The notes under the pieces were generated by a model, which did no database searches, was not told the DNA's origin, and worked only from the letters and a program-made list of their open reading frames with translations. This document shows, in pieces, positions 44,797-56,958 of a DNA stretch of 64,000 bases; position 1 is the stretch's first letter, and each line of letters begins with the position of its first letter. The position numbers were made by a program, and so were the translations under genes. Origin of the DNA: Taxillus chinensis (taxonomy: Eukaryota; Streptophyta; Magnoliopsida; Santalales; Loranthaceae); the NCBI GenBank assembly GCA_023512835.1, contig CM042088.1, positions 59,517,579 through 59,581,578 on the forward strand, read 5' to 3'.

Positions 44797-47309
44797 TGCC
44801 AAACCTTACTTTGCCAGATTTGTCTTTGTTTACATCTGACAGTTTCTTTAGGTGACCAATCATGTGACCGGAGCAGCCACTATCAAGGATCCACTGTCTG
44901 TCCTTGATGTCTACTTTCAATGCAATCTCAGTAATGTGAGCCACTTCTTTCCCTTTATCCATGTAGACTTGTTTTACTTTAGACTTGAAGCACTCCCCCT
45001 GAGATGTAGGCTTCATAGTCTTCTAAGATGCTATCACTTTCCTTTTCCCTTGAATTTTCACAGTATCCTTTTTCTTATTCTGCTCAGGAATAAGTACTCT
45101 TCTTGCACTGTGTCATTCACTCCCGCAATTATCACAAACATCCAAGTCCGAAAGTACAACAAACTTGTTGTCTGTGGCAATGGGCTTTGGCTTCCACCAG
45201 CATGAAGTTTCTTTATGACCTTGTTTCTGACAGTAAGTGCAGAAACTTCTAATCGGTTTCTTTCTTTCCTTCTGATGCAAGTTCCTTGTGGATGTCTTCA
45301 TCATAGTTCTAGGACTTTGCACCATATACCTCCACCAACAGTGTCTGGCCATGTGTCCCCACACTGCACATTAGTAACAGTGACCCTGAAAGCTAGTGTT
45401 GTTCACCCTCTGAACAACTGGGATCTTCTTCAAAATAGACCTGGCCTTGACGGTTGGTTTCACAGGTTTACCTTCTTTCTTGAGGGGCACCGAACACTTG
45501 AAGAAATGACATTTGCATTAGATTTCTTCACATTCTTGGAATGCTCAAATTTCAGAACGCATTTGGTCACTCCATTGAGCTTGGACTCCTTCGGATGTCT
45601 CTCCATCTTCTCATCATTTACGCCACCCTTCCCTTTCATGTTGTTCGAGATCACGTCATTCACTCTCTCCATTTCATCCAGTGGATTATCGTGGAAAAAA
45701 GGATTAACTACCTTCGTAGGATTATCTGAATTGACAGCCATTCCCGTAACATGCGGTGTCGCCCTGTTCTTCTGAGCGTCTGGTGCTGTGATGAGTGATC
45801 TAATCTGGGAGCTGCCAAAGGTTGAGGCTTGACTGGCTCCGTCTTTTGAGATCTTCTGTTGAAGGCCTACCAGTTCTTCTTCAAGTAATTGGATTGTGGT
45901 ATCTCTGGTGGTAAGTTCTGTGGTGATATCATCACAAATCTTGATCTGCTCCTCTAACTTGAGCTTTAGATTGACAATCTCCTCACAGAACGCCTTGGAG
46001 TCCACCAACACCTTATCCTTCTCACCTTTGATTTCACCAAGCTCTCCCTTGGCTAGCTTGAGCTCTCCCTTGAGCTGCTTTATCCTGCAACCTCTCTTGC
46101 GGATCTCCTCAGTAGCAAGCTCTAGCTCCTCCTCCAGATCTACTTCTTCTTCTACTGCCTCATCCTCCTTAGAGGCAGTGCTGCCATTGTTTACCTCTAT
46201 CTTGGCGACAAAGGCACAATCTGATGAACATTCCTCTTCATCATCAGATTCAGTAATCCGGCTCATGTAGTTCTTGTGTGAGCCCTTCTTCTTCTGTGGA
46301 GCTGCTGGTCTTCTTGTGGAATAGCTTCTTCGGTATGATGACTTCTTCCACTTTGTATCCTCTTCATCCGAGGCTACATCATCCAAGTCATTAGCTTTCA
46401 CTTTACATTGAGATGCAAAGTGCCTCCGCTTTCCACATTTAAAACATCTGAGGGAAAGCCCTCCTTTCCTTTTTCCTCCAGCTTGCTTTCCTGTTCCACT
46501 CTTTCTGAATTTTATGGTGAAGTAGGCTACCACCTCATCTTCACCATCTTCACTGTCACTGTCCTCTTGTTCGTTTGAGGACTCAGCTTCCTTCTTTATT
46601 TTAATTTTCTCATAGCCTTGAAGGTTACTTTTTTTGATTCCTTGGCTGTGGGCTAGGATGCAAATGTAGATGGCTCTTCATAAGAGTGCAACTTCATCTC
46701 GAATGCAGTCAGACTGCATTACAACTCCTGCAATGACATTGTCTCTAGGTCTCTGCTTTTTTCCAAAACTTCCACCCGTGGAATGAATCTTTTGGGTAGA
46801 ACTCTCAATACCTTTTTTACTATAGAAAAGTTCTTTTTATTTTTGCCATGACTTCGCATGTCATTGACAATTTCTGTTAATCGTACGAAGAACTCCTGTA
46901 TACTCTCTTGCTCCTCCATCTTCAGAGTTTCGAATCTCTGAGTATACAGTTGCAACCTAGTTTCCTTTAGTCTTCCATCACCTTGATAGACACTTTCGAG
47001 TCTATCCCATAAATCCATCACAACCCTACAGTCCATCACCTTTGCATATTCAGAGTCTGTGAGTGCTGATGTAATGACACTCAGAGCTCTTCCGTTTAGC
47101 TCATAGGTTCTTCTTTCAACTTTTGTGGGTTCTCTGTCATTGGCTGGTTCTATATATCCGTCTCTGATTACCCGCTCAATGTCCATACCCATGGACATAA
47201 ACACAGTTTCCATCCTCGCTCTCCATATCTTATAATTTATGCCATCAAAGATAGGCACTCTCTTAGCGTAGTTAGAGCTAGTACTCAGTCCGCTGATTGG
47301 AATCTCCAT
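44797..47309 (-). pseudogene. Copia-Q gag-protease, extended Gag with several zinc knuckles
   Basis: The frame 47309-46719 starts MEIPISGLSTSSNY and holds the Gag capsid domain (SYAK to MSLQEL, about 196 residues). A TAA-type stop near 46718 and a shift follow. The frame 46533-45460 (357 codons) has an intact CCHC knuckle (CFKCGKRRHFASQC), an acidic segment (EDEAVEEEVDLEEELELAT) and about 90 residues of coiled coil. Downstream are further CCHC-like modules: near 45370 (AVWGHMARHC, with a stop inside), near 45230 (CTYCQKQGHKETSC, intact) and near 45120 (CDNCGSE, partial). The protease active site WILDSGCSGH is at about 44890. The gene is interrupted by Athila-2. Confidence 0.88.
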
Positions 47310-47427
47310 TTAAAGATGCTTGCTTAGTCACTAAGCTGTTAAGCCACAGATCTCAAACAACATTAACTTATCAAGCTGTGAGATCACTTCTCCACAGAGT
47401 GATAGGTCTGCCTCCAGTGAGAACTTA

Positions 47428-47439
47428 GCTTTGATACCA
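47428..47439 (-). promoter_or_regulatory. Primer-binding site (tRNA-iMet type) of copia-Q
   Basis: The minus strand reads TGGTATCAAAGC, one mismatch from the initiator tRNA-Met site. It is two bases inside the LTR start at 47442, as in copia-1. Confidence 0.85.
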
Positions 47440-48745
47440 ATTGCTATTCCCAGGTTCCAAGCACAGTTATCTTTAAATAAGGGTTTGTATACTAGAGAGG
47501 GGGTGAATCTATATACTATAAAACTTTTCCTCAAGTTTTATGAGTAGGATACTTTAGAGAGTTTGCTCTAATAGATATGGTCTTCATTTGGGTGATATTT
47601 TAATGTCTCATGCAATATCAGTCACAAGCAAGCATGTATGAGAAAGAAAAAATAGAGACACACGATATACGTGGTTCGATCAATGTGATCTACTCCACGG
47701 GGGTGAGGGTGTTCCTACACCAAGTCCAATCCACTATATATCTTGTAGTCCGGTAGGGTTTAGCCCTTTTTACAAATAGGATCAACTCTCCCTTTTTTTT
47801 AATTCAAATACAAAAATAGTATTGCTTTAGACTTTACTCACTGTAAAAATCTGTCTGCGTAATCTGCTCCTGCGTTGATGACCGTTTGCTATGCTCGACC
47901 TTCAATCACTCCTTTGCCGGACTCACGATCTATTCACCAAATGTATGAGGAAAAAAGATGGATGAACTCACTGTTATCTTTCTTTCAATCTCCCTCTCAC
48001 TATTTGTATAAACTACTCTACGTCGCCTCTTGTATCTTTGCAGATACGTTTCTTCACTGCACAAAGAAGATTATTCGATGTTATTTACGTCAGGCACATT
48101 CCTTGCTTTTTATAGGCCGGCCGAAGTCCAAAACCCTCCAACTAGGGTTAAGCATGTTTCAGCCTGTGATCTTCACCATAGAAACAAGTTAAACCCCTCT
48201 CGGATGACGTCCACGTGTTTTGCAGTACTTAATGTACTTAAAATCACTGCCCGGGTAATGACTTACTGGAACGGTGAGCGTCCACGCATTTCACTCCTTC
48301 GTAGCGCGCTCCATTCCTTTCACAAGCCACAGCCTCGAGATATTGCCTCGTAGCCTTTCTACGAGTCTACGAGTCTTCCTCTTCGATTCTTCGAGTCTGA
48401 GTCTTTGAACCAAGGGCATTCATCTTCCAATACTTCTGCTCTCTGGCTTCGAAGCTAGATCAGAATTAATGCTACGAGCTTTTAAGCTCTACGAGTCTTC
48501 AAGTCGGACAACTGCATTCTGCCTTGGCTAGTAGATACTTCTGGGTATGTGCAACAAGTCCTACGACCCTGCGAGCTTCAGTCTACGATCTTACGAGCTA
48601 CGACTCTACGAGTCCTAGCTTCGAACCTATGAGACGTGGCTCTGCAACTGTCTGCACCTCGAGTCTATAACCTACGACCCTATGTCCCTTCGAGGCTTCG
48701 ACCCTGTACCTCTATGAGGCTTCGACCTTGTGGTCCTTTGAGGAT

Positions 48746-50662
48746 TGTCACGCCCGGATTTCCAACCCGAGGAAACCGGTGCGTGACTCCCATTCACCCA
48801 CACGGAGGGCAATGGGGTTGGATTACCGGATGCCACAAACAAGTCTAACAATTACAATAAATCAAACAAGCCACATCTTTATTTAATTCCACATATCAAA
48901 GGTTCACAAAACAACCATGTTCCTTATTACAATTCAATCCCTTAGTACATTTCCCACCCCGGGGTTACATAAATCATAAAATTACATTCTGAAATAAACA
49001 AAAAATGGAGATGGTCTTCCACCTTGGTGTTCCCACCTAACGCCCGTAGGTTCCCGTAAAGAAAACAACATGGTAGGAGGGGTGAGCAACCACAGGCAAG
49101 AGGGATCATGTCTCCCCAACCCATCCCATGCACCTAATATCTACATGCCTTGTGTACAAGTGCCGTGTCGTGTTACAATTATTCCACCAGATGTAATTAC
49201 AGGCTATAATAGCAAATGCAATCATACACGGGCTGGTACATAAACACTCCCGGGCTTCCACGCCCACCGGGTTTCCAATAACAGTCCCGGGCTTCCACAA
49301 CCACCGGGTTACAAGAGTCCCGGCTTCCACACCACCGGGTTCCACAAAACAGTCCCAGGCTTCCACAACCACCGGGTTCCACAAAACAGTCCCGGGCTTC
49401 CACACCACCGGGTTCCACAAAACAGTCCCAGGCTTCCACCACCGGGTGTACAAGCAAACACGCAAGACACATGGCCATACAGGCAAACATCAAACACTTA
49501 GTATGCTCAGTCACACAGAATAACATCGAACACAGCATGCATATATCCACAAGCTCATAAACCCACCACACGGACATAATCTAACACACCTGGACGTGCG
49601 TGGCCTCAGAGCATTACCTCAAACACATAACATGCACACCTCACGGCATTACCTCAAACACATAACATGCACGCCTCACGGGCTTATGTCAAACCACCAT
49701 GGGCATATATACATATATCCAAACAACACGCCATTGAAGGCCAACATTCATATAGGAGATCACACCTATATGAATTTACATATAAATATATAAACGATAC
49801 GACCCCGAGACCGCCCTAGGACCCTAGGAGGAGAGGAGGGTTTAGGAAGAAGAACCCCTACCTTAAAACAGATCTTCCTTGCTCCCGCGCTAAACGCCGT
49901 CCTCCCCACGCAAGATGCTCCGCAAGAACCAAGCAACTCCCCTTCCTTCTCTCTCTACTCTCTCTCTCTCTCTCTCTCCTACGCCGCAAAGACGAAGAGA
50001 ACCCTAAACCTAAAACAGAGGGCTTCTCCTCCTTATATAGACAACACAACATCAAAACGACGTAGTTTTGATTAAGTGAATCCCAAAGATCAAAACGACG
50101 TAGTTTTGATCACACAAGTTAGCACCTCTCCGCACCCATATAGGCCAAAATACTTAGAATTTCAACATGGTTCTTTGGAGAAAGTTCATTAGAATGACAA
50201 AACCAAGGGAACCATGCAAAAATATGCTCGCACGCCAATTTGCACGCCAATTCCCCAATTGGCGTGCAGCTCCAAATGCACTCAAACTTCACCACAAGTC
50301 TCCTTTGCATCTTGTAGAGGCTCGAGGAGCAAAAATATGCTTGCACGTGAAATGGGTGAATTCACGTTCAGCTCCAAATGCTCTGAAATTTCTGTGGTAG
50401 ATAAAGGACCTCATTCTAAGAAACTTTTTGTTCTTGCACGCCAATTGTTTGAGGCCATCTACTAGGTCAAAAGTGAGCTCCAAGATCAGCCAAACATTAA
50501 ACCGCCCGTAAACGCATAGCTCTTCCTAGGGCATAAAGGTACGTTACCACTTGTCACAGCACCTCCCAAAAGTCCCCTCTTGGGCTCTCTTTACCTCACA
50601 CTTGTGCACCAACATCCAAGGTGTTTGTGGTTAACTTCTTACACATGGGTTACACACGGTAT
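48746..50662 (-). mobile_element. Solo LTR-A (gypsy) in copia-Q LTR, TSD AGGAT
   Basis: It begins TGTCACGCCCGGATTTCC. AGGAT repeats lie exactly at 48741-48745 and 50663-50667. The right end has lost the usual GGTCATTACA and reads ACACGGTAT, a small deletion at the LTR tip. U3 palindromes are at about 50230-50269 (GCACGCCAATT...AATTGGCGTGC) and 50343-50369 (GCACGTGAA...TTCACGT). ACGTC boxes lie at 50060 and 50098, and a TATA box near 50033. It is 1917 bp, noncoding. Confidence 0.93.
49240..49450. repeat. CCCGGGCTTCCACA minisatellite in LTR-A
   Basis: About six copies of a 34-47 bp unit (CAGTCCCGGGCTTCCACA, then CCACCGGGTTCCACAAAA). Overlapping ORFs of 60-126 codons here are artefacts. Other LTRs of this group carry different minisatellites at the same place (16960-17100, 53620-53760, 57965-58170). 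Confidence 0.9.
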
Positions 50663-50914
50663 AGGATCTTACAAGCTTCATGGTCCGGTCGTCACGTCCT
50701 ACGAGTCTTCGACCTTCGAGTCTTTTGATTTACGACCTTCGAGTCTACGACCTTCGAGTCTTCTGATCTACGAACTTCGAGTCAGAACGTACATAGGTAG
50801 ACTCCCTCTACGAGCTCACTCTACGTAGTTATCCAACCAAGTACGGATCTTTGACCTAGACCTTTGAGCTTGCGGATTTCGTTTCCTGCAACATGTTGAC
50901 AATAATGATAACTC

Positions 50915-52079
50915 AACCTCGTGGGAATAACACATATGTGAGCAGCTCTAACCTTTGCTGAGGAAAGCAAAGTGGGAAAGAGGGTGTGGCTAGTAGTTGT
51001 TAACCAATTTCAGGATGTCTTCCCTGAGGAGTTGAAGAGTCTACCACCTAAAAGGAGTATGGAGTTCATCCCAAGTGGCTTATCGGATGGGATCGGCTGA
51101 GTTGAGGGAGCTCCAGAGGCAGATAGAGGAGTTGGCGGGCCAGGGATATATTAGGCTGAGTACCTCACCCTGGGGTGCTCCGGTGCTCTTTGCAAAGAAG
51201 GCCGATGGTATGCTTCGTCTTTGCATTGACTACTGGAAGCTGAACTTGGTAACTATGAAGAACAAGTATCCATTGCCTCAGATAGATGACTTGTTTAACC
51301 AGTTAAGTGGGGCCCAGTGGTTTTCCAAGATAGATTTGCGGTCGGGGTACCACCAATTGAGGGTTAGGGATGAGGACATCCCTAAGATAGCTTTTCAGTG
51401 CCAGTATGGGCATTATGAGTGGGTAGTGATGCCTTTTGGGCTCACTAATGCACCAGCAGTGTTTATGAATTTGATGAACCAGGTTTTTGCTCCATACTTA
51501 GATTCTTTTGTCGTGGTGTTTATAGATGATATCTTGGTGTATTCCAAGACCGAAAGGGAGCATATGGAACATTTGACAATAGTGTTGCAAACTTTGAGGG
51601 ACCAACGGTTGTTTGCTAAGTTTAGCAAATGTGAATTTTGGATACAGGAGGTTCATTTTCTTGGCCATGTAGTGTCAGCTGAGGGAGTTAGGGTGGACCC
51701 AGCTAAGATTGAGGCTGTATCACCCTGGGAGAGGCCAACCAATGTCTTCGAGATTTATAGTTTCCTTGGCTTGGCGGGGTATTACTGTCATTTTGTAGAG
51801 GGATTCTCCCATTTGGCGGCTCCTATGATGGCGTTGACCCGGAAGGGAGTGAAGTTTGAGTGGACTAACGAGTGTCAGCTGGCGTTTGAGGCTCTCAAGA
51901 CCCGTTTGACCATTGCACCAGTTTTGAGCTTACCTAGGGAGGACGTCCCATATGAGGTGTATTGCGATGCATCTAGGATTGGTTTGGGGTGTGTGCTTAT
52001 GCAGGAGCACAGTGTAGTAGCTTATGGGTCCATGATGCGTGAGCAACACCCAGAGTTGTTCGAGGACAAACAATCTTAA
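50915..52079 (+). pseudogene. Plus-strand gypsy RT (5'-truncated, internally deleted)
   Basis: The linker before RT is at 50943-51072 ([18 protein letters not shown]). A deletion and frameshift at about 51070 precede a 334-codon open frame, 51075-52079. It contains RT with [58 protein letters not shown] and the catalytic [11 protein letters not shown], then the connection ([12 protein letters not shown]) and the start of RNase H ([16 protein letters not shown]). The frame ends with [10 protein letters not shown], a C-terminal polyprotein sequence, so most of RNase H and all of integrase are deleted. The RT type resembles plant chromoviruses of the Del/Tekay kind; no chromodomain is left to confirm it. 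The RT core itself looks intact. Confidence 0.9.
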
Positions 52080-52428
52080 GGGTGGGAGGTGGATGTTGGC
52101 CAAGGGATAGTGATGTGCTTTCCTATATTAGTTGTTCATAATCTGGTATATTTGTATTGTCCTTTAGACATGTATTTATATGTGAGATGTGTTTTGAGAT
52201 GTGTATTTGTGCCATGCGGGTATGTGTTATATGCATTATGATGCATGTGGTTATAAATTGTGGTGGTGCTTTGTTGAGTTTGTGGACGTATGTCCTGTTA
52301 TATGCTGTGTGCGGAGTATGACCCATTTGGGGTGTTGTGGCTTGCCGTTCTGCAAATGGGTAGCATGTGTTGGTTATTCCTTACATGTTATTTCTTTTCG
52401 AGGATGAAAAGTCTTAAGGGGGAGAGGA
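52080..52428 (+). other. Noncoding region and polypurine tract before 3' LTR-A
   Basis: No coding potential. The polypurine tract AAGGGGGAGAGGA is at 52416-52428, directly before the LTR. A similar phrase, CTTAAGGGTGGGAGG after a CGAGGACA block, occurs at 52061-52089, so the 3' end of the element is partly duplicated about 340 bp apart. Confidence 0.7.
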
Positions 52429-53153
52429 TGTAATGACTCATATTTTGGGATGTGGAGTTAGTCATAATTTTACCTTTTGGAGTGGCAATTGTTGGGTTTT
52501 AAGGAGTTTTATCCCCACACACATTGGCTTGAACACTTTGTATGATGATGGGAAAGCTTAAGGTAAGAGATGAGCCTAAGAGGGAACCTTTAAGGGGTGC
52601 ACGTGACAATGGCTTGTCACGGGCAGTGGTGTTTTTGCATGGGAGCCTTCTAGAAGTTATTCTAAGTCTTGTGGCAAAATCTTAGGGCATTTGGAGCTTG
52701 CATGTGACAATGGCCTTTGTCATGTGCAGCCACGTTTTTGCACCATCACCTTGGTTTTGTTATTCTAATAATCTTTTCCCAAAGGGACATGTTTGAGTTA
52801 TGGGTATTATGTCATGTGTGGATGCGGGAAGGTTGTAGCCTGTTTAATCAAAACTACGTCATTTTAATGCTGGGGTTCACTTAATCAAAACTACGTCGTT
52901 TTGATGTTGAGGTGTCTATATAAGGAGGAGGAGCCCTCTTTGTTTTAGGTTTTAGGGTTTCAGTTGTTAGCCACCACAGCCGTCAGAGAGAGAGAGAGGG
53001 GAAAGGAGAGCTCCTGGTCGTAGTTGTTGGGGTGACTCGCGTGGGTGGACGACATCTAGCGTGGGAGCAAGGAGGATTTTCCAAAGGTAGGGATTCTGTT
53101 CTTCCTTGAATCTATCCCCGGGTTTTGGCTTGTGGTAGGCAATTTGTGGCTTT

Positions 53154-53205
<52 letters not shown>

Positions 53206-54281
53206 CCATATAGGTGTGATCTCCTATATGGATGTTGGCCTTCAATGGCATGTTTCGTTTGATTCTGACATTGAGTCCGGGGTATGGGAACTCTCGGGGT
53301 TCGTTGCGGGGCAGTGGGCCTTAGAGGCCGTTGGGATGTCTGTGGTTCATTAGGCTTCATACCACTATAGGATCACATTGGAAACCTTGGGGTTTCCGGG
53401 GGGGAGGAGGGAATATACTTGATATTATAATGATTGTTGATTGAGATGCATGCTATGTGTTTGATTGTATGCCTGTGTGACTAAGATGTATGCTATGTGT
53501 TTGATTGTATGTCTGTGTGGCTGAGATGCATGCTATGTATTTGATTGTATGCCTGTGTGGCTAAGATGTATTCTATGTGTTTGATTGTATGCCTGTGTGG
53601 CTGAGATTGGAGCCTGTGTAGCTGGAGCCTTCGAGGCTAGTTATGGAGCCCAGTGGTTGTAGAAGCCCGGTGGCTGTGGAAGACCGTGGCTGGTTGTGGA
53701 GCCCGGTAGCTGTGGAAGCCCGTGGCTGGTTATGGAGCCCGTGTGGCTATGATAATGGTTGTACCTGTTGATGTGGCTTGTTTGTGTATAAATGTTGATT
53801 ATGGCCTGTCTGTATAGTATTGCCATGACACTGCACTTGTACACGTCAACATGTAGATATTAGGAGCATAGGATGGGTTGGGGAGACATGATCCCTACTG
53901 AGCTGTGGTTGCTCACCCCTCCCGTTGTGTTTTGTTTACTTTTCAGGAACCTGCAGGCGTTAGGTGGGAACACCAAGGTGGAAGACAGTTTTGCTTTATT
54001 GCTTTGTTTAATATTATTTTGTGTTGTTATTTTTGTGGGACCTTTGTAACCCAAGTGGGGAGATATTGTAAGGGGGAATTTAATTATAATTAAGGCATGT
54101 TTGGTTTGTGAACGTTAATTGTGTTTCAAATCTAATAAAGCTAATTAAATTGTCTTGTGATTATCTGATGTGGAGGTTATGACATCCCGTGTGGAACCTT
54201 GTATCCTACCTCCTTATCCACCGTGTGGGTAAAGGGGAGTCATGAACCGGTTTCCTCGGGTTGGAAATCTGGGGCGTGATA
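52429..54281 (+). mobile_element. 3' LTR-A of the plus-strand gypsy element
   Basis: It begins TGTAATGACTCATATT after the polypurine tract and ends GGGGCGTGATA, 1853 bp. This copy ties the LTR-A family to the gypsy RT at 51075-52079. The U3 has palindromic arms at 52612-52636 and 52705-52731, and ACGTC boxes near 52855 and 52893. The TATA box TATATAA is at 52917-52923. A TA microsatellite is at 53157-53201. A minisatellite of TGTATGCCTGTGTGGCTGAG words runs from 53450 to 53640. Confidence 0.92.
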
Positions 54282-55543
54282 GTCGATGCTCAAAGGATCA
54301 AAGATTTGAAAACCCGTTGATATGAGCTAAAGATTAGCTAAGCAAAGTTCAGTTGGTCGCTAGCTCTAAATTGGAGACCCGGAGACTCAAAGACTCGAAG
54401 AGTCAAAGGTTAGTTAGTTGCTAACTCTAAACTGGATTTGAAGACTTGAAGATTTGCAGACCCAAAGATCAGAGTGTCGCTGACTCTAAACTGGGGTCGT
54501 TGATGCTCTTAGATATAAGAGATAAGACTCGAAGATCCAAAGGTTCTAACTCGAAGACCCGAAGGTTCTAACTCGAACATATGAAGGTTTAGATTCGAAG
54601 ATCGTAGTCCATTTGCGGAGTATCTATGAGGCTACGAGGCAGTCATCTTCGAGGCTTTAGCTAATCGAAGGATTGAAACGCAGATAAGGTTGCTGTTTAA
54701 GTAAGTTATTCAGGCAATGTATCTAAGCATAGTAAGTATCAGAATCAACACGTGGACGTTATCCGAGGCTAGAGTGATATGTTCTAACGATGGAGATCAA
54801 AAGATAGATATGTCTAACCCTAGCAAGTGGTTTTCATGCAACAGTCGTCCTATATAAGAAAGTTATATGCCATATTTTACAGGTGCGCGTCAAAATATTA
54901 TCAGAGTATACACAAAGTATCAAGAGATACACAAGAGACGTAAAAACATAAAGAAGTTCGTATTGTATGCAAAGAGAAGAAGACTGAGGGCAAGATTAAT
55001 AGTGAGTTCATCTAACTTCATCCTTCTACATTCAACGAACAGATAGTGAGTTTGGTATAGGCGTGGTTGAAGGTCAAGAGGTGCAAACCGGTGTGTAAGC
55101 AGGAGCAGATTGCACTAGATAGTTCATCATAGTGAGTGAGTTCTAAAATAATTCTGTTCTTGTAATTGCATTTAAAAGAAAAAAGAATTAATCCAATTGT
55201 AATAAGGGCAAGACCCTACTGTATTAAAAGGTGATAGTGGATTGGATTCGGTGTAAGTACACCCTCACCACCGTAGAGTAGATCACATTGATCGAACCAC
55301 GTAGATCGTGTGTCTTTGTCTTTTCTTTCCTTTACATACTTGCTACAGACGTGATTTTGTACTTTACATTACGATACTACCCAAGTAATAACCACATCTG
55401 TAACAATCTCTCATATAAGCAACTTGCTCTTTGTTAAAAGAGTTTTAAAACTAAAGGAAATAGTTTTAAGTATACAGATTCACCTCCATCTCTATATACA
55501 TTGGAGTACTTGTAATAACCTTGTTGGGATCTTGGGAATATCA
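54282..55543 (+). mobile_element. Copia LTR, plus orientation (5'-truncated)
   Basis: The reverse complement matches copia-1 and copia-Q LTRs: repeats of ACTCGAAGA words (54380-54640), then the block near 55440-55500, and the end GGGATCTTGGGAATATCA at 55543. About 45 bases seem to be missing at the start compared with the copia-Q LTR. No primer-binding site follows, so it is either a 3' LTR or a solo LTR. It lies head to head with the copia-Q LTR, with the gypsy element between them. Confidence 0.75.
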
Positions 55544-56005
55544 ATGATATTTGTTGGCACTGATTGTTGTGATGATTATATGTTTGTAGTTCATGAACTG
55601 TGAAAAAAGTTTGGTTATTTATGATATGGCTGCGTGATATGTTTGTCATACATGGTGCACATGCTTAGTTGGTGTGTAGTAGGCTCGATAAGCCGACAAT
55701 AAGGCTTGCGAGCCTCTGTTACCAGAATGTGGCTCGATAAGGTGACAATAGGGCCTGCGAGCCCCTAGCACTGGGTTTGTTGATGGATATGGTAACCTGT
55801 GTGGGAACATGATGGTAATGGTTACTTGTGTGGGAGTTTGATTGTTAATTGTATTGTGTTGTTTAGTGCATTAATTTATATAGTAACTCTCACTTCATAC
55901 ACACACGAACACAGAGTATGTAGCTTAGTAATTGGATAGTGAGGAGTGGTAGTTCACCTATTGAGCTTAGTATTCACCCTTACTTGTTAATTGTTTTTTA
56001 GGTGC
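55544..56005 (+). mobile_element. LTR-D, left part
   Basis: The phrase cacccttacttgttaatt...ttttttaggtgctaac resembles the reverse complement of LTR-C (near 62525-62570), so this is probably part of another gypsy LTR. Two imperfect copies of GGCTCGATAAG, GACAATA, GGCTTGCGAGCC occur at 55682-55714 and 55734-55764. It is interrupted by the TRIM at 56010 and resumes at 58690. Confidence 0.5.
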
Positions 56006-56313
56006 TAACTGTCATGCCCCAAACAACATGGTGCTGGCAAGCGTCTCCCAAATTTCGCAAGTGCGTGCTACTTGAGGAGGGACAAGGCGGAAAGTATAGC
56101 TGGTGCGGGGAGTACGCTGTTAGTCAAGGACTTGATGAAAAAGAGGGGACTTCGCCATCCCTAAACAAATTGGTTGAGAACTGGTGTTATTCTCCTAATG
56201 AGCCCAAGGAGAAACCAGTCTACATGTGTCCCGATCAGTATGGCTTACTCGGAGCATCCACCAGAGTGACCGAGTGCCACACAGGTAAAAACCCTGACCC
56301 GGCCGTGAGAAAG

Positions 56314-56325
56314 TGGTATCAGAAC
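56314..56325 (+). promoter_or_regulatory. TRIM primer-binding site (tRNA-iMet type)
   Basis: TGGTATCAGAAC, one mismatch from the initiator tRNA-Met site (expected ...GAGC), three bases after the 5' LTR end. It identifies the direction of the element. Confidence 0.8.
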
Positions 56326-56594
56326 GGTTGTCGTCCGTATCTAGAAAGCTCGTCGAGCACTCTCACAGCATACATGTGTGGTCCCTGATCGCAAGTTGTA
56401 AGGGAGCCCCTAATAGATAAGGGTCAATAAGGTGAAGGTCATACACGCATCGCGTCCACCAAGTCACTAGTCAATGTGCCATGGTGGAGTACCCGAGGAT
56501 GGGATAGAATGGCATTGCAGGAGTCGTAAGGAGCGCACTGGACGATCTTGGTTCCTCCGAGCTCACCTGTACGCAATGAAGGTGTTGCAAAATC

Positions 56595-56607
56595 AAGTGA
56601 GGGAGGA
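56595..56607 (+). promoter_or_regulatory. TRIM polypurine tract
   Basis: AAGTGAGGGAGGA directly before the 3' LTR start TGTCATGCCCCG at 56608, the expected position for plus-strand priming. Confidence 0.75.
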
Positions 56608-56958
56608 TGTCATGCCCCGAACAACGTGGTGCTGGTGGGCATCTCCCAAGTAATGCAGGTGTATGCTACTTGAGGAAGAGCAAGGCATAAAGCGTAGCTG
56701 GTGCGGACAGAAAAGGCTCCATGACAGTTCGTGTGAGAGATCGATGGAGCCCCTTCAAAGTTTAGACGTATTAACCCGGTTAAATGCGAGGAGTACGCCG
56801 GTAGTCGAGGACTTAACGAAGAAGAGGGAACTTAGCCATTCCTACACAATCTGGTTGAGAATTGGAGTCATTCTCCTAATGATCCCAAGGGAGGGCAAAA
56901 CCAGTTTATGTGTGCCCCGTCCGGTATAGCTTACTTAGAGCATCCACCAGGGTGATCG

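Larger units (their letters stand above)
47442..50914 (-). mobile_element. Copia-Q 5' LTR with nested solo LTR-A
   Basis: It begins TGCTATTCCCAGG beside the primer site. Shared blocks with other copia LTRs are agagagggggtgaat near 47500 and the TCTACGA-rich part at 48350-48745. After the nested LTR-A the same repeats resume (50668-50800), and the LTR ends near gttgacaataatgataactca at 50914. Without the insertion it is about 1.55 kb. The exact distal end is uncertain by a few bases because a truncated gypsy element begins there. Confidence 0.8.

Noticed and set aside
49106..49577. Overlapping ORFs of 62-126 codons on the minus strand
   Set aside because: Artefacts of the CCCGGGCTTCCACA minisatellite in LTR-A.
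56002..56388. A 128-codon ORF over the TRIM 5' LTR
   Set aside because: It starts outside the element, crosses the LTR end and primer site, and is not open in the second LTR copy.
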